The translations under genes were made by a program, and so were the position numbers. The notes beneath the pieces were generated by a model, which had not been told where the DNA came from, made no database searches, and saw nothing but the letters and a program-made list of their open reading frames with translations. From positions 18,719,002-18,779,001 of the forward strand of contig NC_045148.1 of NCBI RefSeq assembly GCF_008831285.2: a stretch of DNA of 60,000 nt, read 5' to 3'. The DNA is from Nymphaea colorata (taxonomy: Eukaryota > Streptophyta > Magnoliopsida > Nymphaeales > Nymphaeaceae). The stretch's first letter is position 1. Every line of letters begins with the position of its first letter. Positions 31,416-48,406 of this stretch are shown here, piece after piece.

Positions 31416-31841
31416 TAGGAATGTTTAACGAGTCGAGCCAACTCGGGCTCAACTCGAACTCACTCGGTTAAGCTCAACTTGTAAGTTAAGTGGTGTTGGA
31501 GCTTAACTGATAACTGTAAACAAGTTGAGTTTGGTTGGATGAACTCAACTCAACTATCGCGATTACACTCGTTTAACAGTAATACTTATTTTTGTAATTT
31601 CAACCTCTTAAAATGGCTTAAATAAAATTGTAGAAATTTTAAGCATAAAATATATATTAAAGGACAAGCTTAAATGAGCCGAGCTCAAGCTTGGACTTGG
31701 TTAGGCAAGTCGAGCTCAAGCTGATCTCATAAAACTCAAGTCGTGCTCGAGTTGAACTCGAGCCGGGTTATATGTGAGTTGAGTCGAGTTTGATGTGGCC
31801 AAGCTTGAGCTCGAGTTCAGCTCTCTCGTTGTACATTCCTA
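31416..31841. mobile_element. MITE-like element with TAGGAATGT termini
   Basis: The left end is TAGGAATGTTTAACGAG. The right end, reverse-complemented, is TAGGAATGTACAACGAG, which is 15 of 17 identical. The interior is rich in GAGTCGAG/CTCGAGCT words, as in the element at 21593. It is 426 bp long with no ORF. No target-site duplication is evident. Confidence 0.6.
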
Positions 31842-38498
<6,657 letters not shown>

Positions 38499-38655
38499 GA
38501 CATTAATAATAGTATTAGTACACCCTTAAGTTTAGGTATCGCATTCCACCACCTTAAAACATAGAGGCATAGTGCCCATATAAATTGAACGAGAGTCCTG
38601 AAATTTTATATGCTCTTACCCCAACCACCTAATGCTATGCTCCTTGACGTTTTGC
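38499..38655 (-). mobile_element. tRNA-derived SINE copy
   Basis: On the minus strand it starts with CAAGGAGCATAGCATTAGG. It shares GGGCACTATGCCTCTATG and TTAAGGTGGTGG with the SINE at 22906-23145 (GTGCTATGTTCCTGTG, TTAAGGTGGTAGG). The 3' part differs or is truncated. Confidence 0.55.
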
Positions 38656-39045
38656 TTCTAGACTTTCGAAAGTCACTTATCTAAAGTGGAAATTACAAAC
38701 CAGTTTCAAGGAGTTGGATCCTCTAGACCGCTCTCTTTCTCTCTCTCTTCAGGAGCACCTTCTCATTGTGAGTTTGTGGCACGTCTTGTGCAAGGAAATG
38801 TTCACTTTGTTATTCGGCTATAGCGCCGTCCTTCGTCTACTACTGGGTGACTCTGCCACCCCGTCTATTTGCTCTCTCTCAATCCCTCTTATTATGTTTT
38901 ATTGCGCTGCAAATTTATATATTTAATTCTTTTATTTTGGTTTTGGGGTTTGTTGTTAGGGGACTTCTTGTCCCCAAATTTTATTATATATACTTTCATT
39001 TTATCGGCTCTCTCTCTTTGTTTGAATTTCGTAATCCTAATTGTA

Positions 39046-39147
39046 GCACCTATTGATCTTGACAATGTTAATCCTACTACTACCATGGCCGCAGCACCTA
39101 TTGATATTGATCTTGACAATGTTAATCCTACTACCATGGCCGCATAG
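39046..39147 (+). repeat. In-frame tandem duplication (48 and 51 bp) with coding character
   Basis: Units 39046-39093 and 39094-39144 both encode APID..LDNVNPTT.MAA and are followed by TAG. The two differ by 3-bp and 6-bp indels that keep the frame. They end an open frame that starts at 38869 and is hydrophobic upstream. I do not recognise the protein. It could be a remnant exon or chance. Confidence 0.4.
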
Positions 39148-39671
39148 TCACAAAGGTTGATTCTTGCATTCAAATGACCCTTTTACCTTTCGGCCTCCCA
39201 ATTTTAAGAAGGCTCTGACGGTGAATTTATTGATATTAAACAGATGCTTCCTGACGACTGCCAAGATAAAGGCCCACGGATATTATTGCCTTTAAATTCA
39301 CCTTACAACATGACTTACATTTAAAATCAAATAGGACAAGCTTTTGAAATAGTGGACATTAATAGTTTGGATTTATAAATAACTAAATTAGTTCTATGTC
39401 GCCATTAAGGACCCTATCGCCATGGCTTCTAAAGCCCGCGCATCCTGTAGTTATAACTGTTGTATATATAGATCAAATATCAAAATTTAAAAATGTGTAG
39501 ATGCTTCATTTTGGAATACTTAAGAAGAGAATGAACTGAGCTGCTTGATTCCTTCTTCCTTCTACCTCCTGTTCTTGGAGTCTAAGATTGCTTTTAAGTT
39601 TTGAGTGGAATATGGTACACTTGTCAACTAAAGTGTTGTCATCTTACCGTTTAAGTCCAAATGAGTAAAGT

Positions 39672-39747
39672 TAAATGGAATCAAACTAAAAGCTGGACTT
39701 TCGTCAGTTTGCTAACTTGACGACCAGCTACACTACAACCCTTGAAG
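39672..39747 (-). mobile_element. Truncated SINE head
   Basis: Minus strand CAAGGGTTGTAGTGTAGCTGG (A-box-like) and TAGTTTGATTCC (B-box-like) match the heads of the SINEs at 22906 and 38499. Confidence 0.5.
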
Positions 39748-39849
39748 CTTTTTAAAAAACAACAATCACCCAAACATGCCTTAAGTGCCCTTTTAGTGTT
39801 AAAAGTGCTGCTACTTAAAAGGCTTTTTTTAATTTTTCTCATTTTTTTC

Positions 39850-39854
<5 letters not shown>

Positions 39855-39881
<27 letters not shown>
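39855..39881. repeat. (TA)n microsatellite
   Basis: About 13 TA units. Simple repeat with no other signal. Confidence 0.9.
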
Positions 39882-41239
39882 TCACACACTTTGAAAGAGC
39901 TGAATGAACTGGAGTCTTTTTGTTTTATAGCACCATAAAAATCCACACGCTAACGGTTGATGGTGAAAGAACAAGTCAGCTAAAAAAACTGTAATTGGGA
40001 ACTGCAAAGTGATCTTGTTCGTCCATTTTTGCCTTTTGTTCTTTTTTGGTGTCTCAAATCCCTCCATACATGTGCTGAACCTCCATTCTCTTGAAATGGA
40101 AGGGCAAAGGCCCCCACCAGCATCATACTTGTTCCTTCACAAGGTTGTTTTCTCAGCCACCGAGTGACATGATCACATGCATGCTATTCTCGTTTCTGTT
40201 GCTATTCTCTCCAATTCTTTCTATCCTGTCTTTTATGCAATATAACCAAAAAGAAAAAAAAAAAGTTTAGTTTGAAATTCCCAGTCCATATTTTGGGTTG
40301 CAATTCTTCTCAGGATACGATGGTTAATTAGCATAGCACATATTAATTGCATGAAATCATGGGTATTTATTCATATAAAATTTAAAATTAGTCTGTTACC
40401 TCTATGGCCAGATGTTTATTTTTTATGTTGTGTTGTTATAAGCCGTTACAAAGGATGCATTTGCCATCACAAATTTGAATGATGGAATGTACATTATGTG
40501 AGTGATACAAAATAAAAGACAATTGTTCGGTCATGGCAGATTTTAATTTTCCTATATATACATATATATATATACATGTGTGTATAAAAAAATGAGGGAA
40601 TAGCACCGACATAGAGTGCCATCCAATTGAAAAATCGGACTCATTGCTCTTTGCAAACTTAAATTTTAGCAATGTTGTAAATATGAGTACACCTTAGCCT
40701 TAAGAGGATTTGGCACATTCACTCAAGGCAGCCTATTGCTAGCTTGAGCCACAACTTTACGATAATGTGGTGGGACCAATGTACTAGCTGATATGCATTG
40801 GGAATGTTGTATACTGAAAAGTATAAACACAATCCTAAAAGGTAGGAAGAATCATAACATCATAGAATCTTATAAAATATAGACACTGGTGAACCTTTGG
40901 TGGCCCTAGCCAACTGCTATATCAACTAAATTAACTTAGCACCAACTATAGTTTAACAAAATGAAAAAGGAAAATTTGCTTTATTTTTTTTGTAAAAAAA
41001 AAATAACCCATAAGAGACGATGTGTGTTGGCATTATTTTTTAAGTTTTAAACGCAAGTTTGATGACGAATATCTACTTCTGAAAATTTTATTTTAAGTTT
41101 TTTTTTTTTTTGAACGTTGAGACAAGGTTGGCAGTTTTTGGTGATGAGGAACCCGCAGTTGTCAGTGAGGGCATTCCATGGCCGACATGTGTCTTATAAA
41201 AAGATAATGAATCTGCCATAAGCTATTATTAGTATTAGT

Positions 41240-42840
41240 ATTGGCATTATAATGAGGGTGGTTGGGTTTCCGAACCGTGGGAGTCACGTGGGACAAGATT
41301 CCCTCGCTGTAAAGTCCCCGCCCGACGACAAGCGCGAAAGCAAAGGCACCTCCTCAAGGACAATCCCTTTATTGCACCCACAGCGAATTCTGGAAAGCAG
41401 GAAAAGCCGCTCTGGTTTTGTCCCGCCATGATTCTTCGCAAACCCATCAAATCCCTGAATTCTTTTCACAGAACAACAACAATATATACATATATACAAG
41501 AGAGAGATGAAAGACGGGGGAACGGGACGCTGAGTATTTGTCTCTCTCTCTCGCCACTGCACATTGTTTTACTCGTCTTCATGCCCTCTGTGTTGTTCTT
41601 TAGCTACTCACTTGAGAGAGAGAGAGAGAGGACAGGGGTGGTAATGGGACCATCTAGAGATAGAAAGAGGAACCATTGTAGATAGCAGAGAGAAAGTGAC
41701 AAAGTTGGGTCCATTTATATATATATATATATATATATGGAGAGAGAGAGAAAGAGAAAGGTGGGACAGTGGCCTTTAAAAGGGCAGTAGCTATCGAGGG
41801 TACGACCTGTCTCGATAACAAAGCTGGCCAACCGAAGCCGTGTTACGGTGGGCGCCGCAACTTTCAAAGGACGCGAGACCAGGATGACTACCAACCATGG
41901 TAGAGTGCAAAGGAATTCAGATTTCTTTCTTTTTTTTTGGACTACTTGCCTTCATCCAACTTCGATCATTCGGGTTTGACAAGAGAAGACCGAACCTGAA
42001 TAGTTAGGTGGAGTTGCATTTTAAGATATTGCGTCTGAATCTAGTGGAGTTGCCCTCCCATCCTGAACTTGAGAACATTTGGTCAGTTGGATAGAGAAGG
42101 GACAGAAGAAGGTGCAACCAGTCACCTTACTTTGTAAGTCATCCGTGCTTGTGAAGGCACAAATGGAACTCAAATTCCTGGAGCAGGAGGGACACACTTG
42201 ATATGTAGACTGTAGAGTGCAATCCGTTTTACCTAACTCGATCTTTAGTCCCATTTCTCCGCTGGTTGATCCGAGCTTGGCCCTTTTCCACCCTACTCTT
42301 GGGAACCTTATCCGCTTAACAGTCAAATGGTCATGAGAGTTGACATTAAAGTAAAGATCCAAGTGGGGTCCGAGCTGCTTGAACAAGTTCATCGGCATGG
42401 ACCAACGGACCTTTGGCAATCTTCTCTGTCTAATTGATGAGAGAACATGTTCGGATTAGAAGCGGTGCCACTAAAGCACCCCATGAACTGTCAATCTCAA
42501 TCGGCAATAGTACTAAGCCACGAACAGTGGACCTACTATGAGGTTGGTGCAACGGACAGAGCCGGAGCTAGTAGACAGTCAGTCTTTGTTTCGAATTATG
42601 AGGGCGCGGCAGCTTTCTGTGCTGCAAAGAGCATGGCACTAATATGCAAGTTCAAGAGAAAGGGTGGGGTTTCGGCCCTCTGCTTGCTTACCCAATTGAC
42701 CTCTCAAACTATTTCCTCTTCAAAAAATGTCCTCTTACTCTTCACCTCTACATCCATCTTTTCTGGCAGCTTTAAGTCCTGCTGCATGTTATTGCGACTT
42801 GAAAGAACCTAGCTTTATTCGTTGATCAGATCAGGTTGGT
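41240..42840. other. GC-richer island of unknown origin
   Basis: It is distinctly less AT-rich than its surroundings and nearly free of A/T homopolymers, except an (AT)n(GA)n run at about 41718-41760 and GA runs at 41612-41630. Open frames exist on both strands (42021-42419 minus, 42447-42812 plus), but no motif is recognised. The composition of 41950-42840 would suit a plant mitochondrial insertion, while 41240-41700 looks like a leader or promoter. Both readings are guesses. Confidence 0.3.
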
Positions 42841-43375
42841 GAGTTGCATCACGTCTGTATATTTTATCGGCCGCACTCTTTCTCTCCTCTTCTATTTATT
42901 AGGATGAGCTACCATTCACCATCTCCTTTTCTTTTTTATAACAGTCAGTTTGTGCACCTCGCTTGGTACCCTGCTTAAAACTTCTAATTGAAGGAGGTTA
43001 AGAATTCAATGTTGGAAGCGCACTGCTCAACAAAATTCCCAGAAAGCTCTAAACAATGCAACTTTGTCATCCAATAAATTGTGTGGCCAGACTCAAATGG
43101 TTTCTGAATCTTGTGCACAATCACCACATAATTGAAGGGGAAGAGCACGTAGTAAGTACTTGGTTAAACATCAACAGGAATTGGTGGCAGAACCAATCTT
43201 TTAACCTGATTAATTGATGAAGAAGGAAGAAGGTACTCGTCCTGGCTTTGGGACTTCAAACCTAAAACATGCTTCGGGAATATAAAGAATGAAAGCCAAA
43301 GGGCGCAAAAAGGACAGGTCTGACTGGAAATCGAGCAGTATCAAACCCGAGCCCAAATTGGCATTCAGGCTGAAC

Positions 43376-43530
43376 CAGTAGCAGAGCCAGAAAAATTTTC
43401 TGGAAGGGCACTCATTCACAGATTTCTATATCCAAAGGGACATTACGTATATAATAGAACAAGATTTTGAAAATGTTAATATAAAAATAAAGAAACATTG
43501 AAGGCCAGCCCATGTGTGGCTCCGCCTCTG
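43376..43530. mobile_element. Non-autonomous hAT MITE, 155 bp, with 8-bp target-site duplication
   Basis: The ends are CAGTAGCAGAGCCA and TGGCTCCGCCTCTG, flanked on both sides by GGCTGAAC (43368-43375 and 43531-43538). An exact 8-bp duplication and CAG...CTG termini are diagnostic of the hAT superfamily. The element sits within another repeat whose right terminus (CATTGACACCC) lies at about 43800. Confidence 0.85.
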
Positions 43531-43539
43531 GGCTGAACC

Positions 43540-45166
43540 CATATGGTCTGTGTGGAACCAAATATGGTTTGTGAGTTTCGGGGCTGAGAACATCCACCCT
43601 GAATTCAAATTAAAATCTAAAATTTTCGATGTCAATACGTTTAAAGGAAAGATAGAAAGATTTACCCAGGCATGGGTGGGGTATGATCTATGTAGGTTTT
43701 GTAGAATATGGTTCTTGTTTTGACCTAAAAACCTAGGGCTAGTCCCAGTACTCAAAAGTATGGCTGGCCTCAAATCCACAAGTACGGTGCAAGTCCTGCC
43801 ATTGACACCCTTGAATCTTTACGAGTAATGTATGCAGCAGGAACTTCACATTCAGACCTTTTTTTCAGGTTTAGATGCGTTTTTTACAACACCCAAAGAA
43901 TTGATGGCATATAATAAGATATCAACTAAGGTAAAGCCTTTTTTTAATGAATAAATACAAAATAGTACTACACAACACGTCTGAGCACGCAATTTGAGAT
44001 GTCTAATTCTATCTGTGACCTAAATTGTCAGATACCTACCAATTCAATGTTGGGATAACCACGACTTATTTTATCTTTTTTCTGCATTGAATATTTAACA
44101 GAGTTTTACCTAGAAATAGAGGGAGCTGGTCCAATTCTTTGGATTCAACTTGTGAAGATTGAGTCTCTCTCTAAATATATGTATGTGTTTGTGTGTGTGT
44201 GTGCTTCTTTTGCTGAAGAAACAGCTTTGACTAATGTTGGGAAATGTTTAATAACACTAAGACGTACGATGAATCTGCCAGTTGCTTGTAAGTCAATGAT
44301 GAATTTGAAAAAAAAAAACGTCAACAAGACCAAATACTCAGTATTTTCAAACGTCAGCAGAATGAAGATAACACAGACTAATAATATGATTAGAACTTGT
44401 CATGGGTCATCTGATCGCAGGTGAAACTTATCCAGGACCGTTTCACTTGTATAGTTGATATTCTATATAGAGGTATGAGATTGAAAGTCTTTACTTATCG
44501 TCATTTGAGGTAAATTGGGATAAGGAAACAAGTTTAGGGTAATGTATTCATCGGTTAGATAGATCTTTAGACGTAGACAATTTTCTTGACCTTAACAGCA
44601 TCCTTATGATGTCAGATTATTATCAAGACATTTAGAGTTTCTTAGATTGTATTCTGTCGACCTTTTCTTTGCACTGCTACAATTCTCTAATATACATGCC
44701 TATCTAGCTTTCCATGCAAAAAATCTTTATTGAGTTTTCCAAATTATGTGAAGCGCTACTATTGAAAGACAAGCATTTGATCTAGTGAATTGGATCAAGC
44801 AGGATACCTTGTGTCAAATCTACGCTTGGCTTGACCCGACTAACTCAATGTCCAGGAGGACTCAGACCCACTTTAAGTCAATTCCGATCTAGCATTAGAG
44901 TTCAGCTTATAATTCAAAGTTGTTGCTTCCTGCAGAAACATTCTGAAACAACAATTGAGAGCACAATGAAGTTGTGGACAAGGTTAATGAGAATTCAAGT
45001 AAAATATGGCTTGCCAGAGAGACTAAAGAAAAAGTTAGAATTCAAATAAAACTGTCTCCTGGTTGTCAACAGATTCAGTTTTGCTTGATTTGGGAGTATC
45101 TTGGTAGCCTCTTCTTCCTGAAAACAGTAAACAAAGACCAAGACAAGTAAAGCTTATCTGTCTTGT
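43540..45166. other. Intergenic DNA 3' of the sterol reductase gene
   Basis: Nothing recognised beyond the repeat end near 43800 and a short (TG)n run at about 44188-44203. The 3' UTR of the minus-strand reductase should lie immediately below 45167. Confidence 0.4.
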
Positions 45167-48100
45167 CTAATATACATATGGCAGTATTCGCCAAGGAACA
45201 AGCCTGCAGTATTCAACCCAGACTTCCTTATACTTCTGCCTGCACCTGGCTTCATCTCTTCTTTCCCTCCAAATCAGCAGAATTAGCAGATATATTGGAT
45301 AAAAGTAAGGAACCACAGAACTGCAAGAAGTACAAGTGAAAACTAACAGTTATAACACACTTGCATTGTAATAAGGTACTGAAATATGGCATGTAGGATA
45401 CCTAGCCCCACAAGGTAAACTGAATGATAAAGCTAGCAGCAAGTCCCCCAGGTAATTGCAGTGCCTGGCGATTCCCCTGCATCAAAAAAATAAATTCTAT
45501 TTGCCACAAAGCTGTTCGGTATGTATAGATTACAAGAAAAGAATGCAAAGAAATAGAAGTATGCATGCTAATTAGGCAAACAGAGAAACCATACGAACAT
45601 TGAATGTTGACAAAAGGATCACAAGTCACAACCTTTTACCATATTATTAAAAAAGATGAGATGTTTTTCGATTTATATTATTCTTTGAAAGCCGCACATG
45701 ATTTCTGCACCCTTCACATGCAACTTCTCATGGACGACCATATTATTTATGTGGTGGACCTGAAGCTGGAGAGTATAACTCAAGAATCTTGGTTTTTTGC
45801 AAAAGACAAAGTGCCTTACTAGGCTATCTTCTCCAAGAACAGGCACGTGTTGCCGTTTGCTGACCAAAGAGAGAGAGAGAGAGAGCTCTAAGCATCTCAT
45901 TCCAGCATCACCTTTGACATGAAAGTGTAAGGAAAAGTTCACTGCCAAATAAAGAATGCAAGTTGTTGAATATATGGCTTGGAGTCCAAGACAATTACCA
46001 TTGTGGAATGCTGAATCATTTTGATGGTTCATGAGCTACAGAGTTTGACACAGTCATTTTGATGCATCGATCACCTACTAAACTCACTGTCTTCATGAAC
46101 TGCCTATCTTTATCCCAATATAAACATTTGCTTTTGACTGACAACATTTTGAGATCAAATATGTTAGTCTTACCTTCGTCCACTCATATGTGATGTTTTT
46201 ATTGATCAAAGTTTAGACTTTGCCTTGAAAGATAAGAACCAAGAGTTAAGCAAACCAAAACTTGAATTGATTATCAACTTTTTCTTGCATGATAGAACCA
46301 CCTTCAGATCTATTCTAGATTTCTAGTATCTGTGTATGGCAGAAAGCAAGAACAATACCAATAGCCAGAAGCGAGCAACTTGCCACCAATAACTTTTGGA
46401 GGCTTCCCCCATATGTGAGCCTTTGGATCCTTTTTGAAAACATGCTTCTGCCCATTTGATCCCCTAAATACCTGATAACTGTAAAATCCATCACACCGTT
46501 CAGGAAAGCTAAATATATCAAAATGTGCAAAGTACATAGAAGCACATAATTGTACACAGATATTTTCAAAACAAGTAGATAACGCATGAAAATGGAGAGA
46601 GGCTATGACCCAATCACAAAAACCAAAGTGCTGGCAAGAGCTGCAGCCTTCGGCAGATCCACTTTGTTTTCCAAAAGCCACCAGCCCTATAGAATGGTGA
46701 AAATGCAGATCCGTTAAGTACATCAAGTGAAGGGAAAAAAAAAACATACTGTTGCAAGAGTAGCGGTTATGCAAGTGAACAAGAATTAAAGATCTAGAAG
46801 CAAAAATGTAACTTATGTAAGGCCGAACTCTCTGGTATATTCAACTGTGACAAATCTTTGTGACTCAATCAGCAAGGTTATAAATTACCAAGGGACAAGC
46901 GTGTTTCATATCTTTCCCAACACTAGCAAGGTTATAATTGCCCTCAACTAGCATTTTGTGTCAGTCTCGGGTGTGCACCTTGTTAAACCTAGCTAAACTC
47001 CACAAAGGCACTCAGTTGGTCATGACTGACTAGTTGACTTTTGCCTGGTCATCTATGCTTCATGAGCAAAGGCCAAGCTGTTAGTTTTCATTTAAGGAAG
47101 TGAGAAGAAAGGATAGATTCTCTGAAATACTCTCTCTCTCTTTTTGCTTCTCCTCTTCTTCCCAGAAATTGATTACACTGGGTTGTTTATTTTTTCTGCT
47201 TCTTGACTTGGTTACTGTTATGAATTCTTTCACTCCTAGCTTGCACGGCATAAGTCCTTCCCCAGCAAGGGCTTAGCAGCCTTTTTCCCACAACACAAAC
47301 ACAAGAGAACTAGGCACACTGAGATTCACCTCAAGAGAGGGCTTCCTTTTTTTCAATAAGGGAACAACTTACACTTAACCAACAACCTAGAAAGCAGAAT
47401 GTACAAAAGGCATGGCACCTATCCTTAAATAGGTAGGCCCTCGAATGTCAAACTAACGAATCATGGGTGGCACCCATCTACCTACAATCAGGCAGTTGCC
47501 CCAAAATGTGCTGCGTTGGTGCCGTGTGCCTTGAACTGACAGTCAAGGCCACTCAAGGCTTACAGGCCTCCTGCACCAACAGTCCTAAATGTCCCTGTAA
47601 GGCTAAGTAATCTTACACATGTTCTTCAAATTGCTACAAGTTTACATCTCTTTCTCAGCTGTTTTCACCTTGGAGCTGGTCCCTCCACCTAACCAAAGAC
47701 ATGTGGTAGCAGCTTTACTATGACCCTTAAGCCAATAGTCCAAGATCTTCTCAATCTCCCTTCCACATTATACATTAATTTTGGAATCTGAGTCATCTGA
47801 CTATACATTAATTTTGGGATCTGACCTAATTCATTTCTCTGGTAGTTATCTTATATCAGAAAGGTTTGCAGAAATAGAAAGTATATTTTATCCAATTTCA
47901 ATTCAAAAATAAATTACATAGTCCCTACGCAGATAACATGAGGGTAAATATTTTTAAGAATATACTTGTAGAAACCAAATATGCAGATAATAAGGAAATC
48001 CCAGGAAGGTGATTGTATGCCTGTATACTGAAGGTGAATGGTATCCAAACTAGATCTCCAAAGACTAACATGAAGCCCAATCTTTCTGCAATGATGTCCC

Positions 48101-48333
48101 ACCTACAAAAGATAATTATGTAAAACTATACCAAGTTAATAGTGCCAATGGAGAAACATGCCAATACACTGCAGAAACAGATGAAAATATATTAGAAAAG
48201 GAAAAGCTACAATGCTCTCTCTCTCTCTCTCTCAAACAAAGACATTAACACTTGGATGACTGTCAGCAGATGGCAGTTGCAAGTTGCCATGGCAACCACC
48301 AGCTGGATGAAAATGAGGATGAAGAGGATATCG

Positions 48334-48406
<73 letters not shown>

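Noticed and set aside
42021-42419. 132-residue minus-strand frame as a gene
   Set aside because: It begins with TTG, not ATG, shows no recognisable domain, and an equally long frame lies beside it on the other strand. Recorded only as part of an island.
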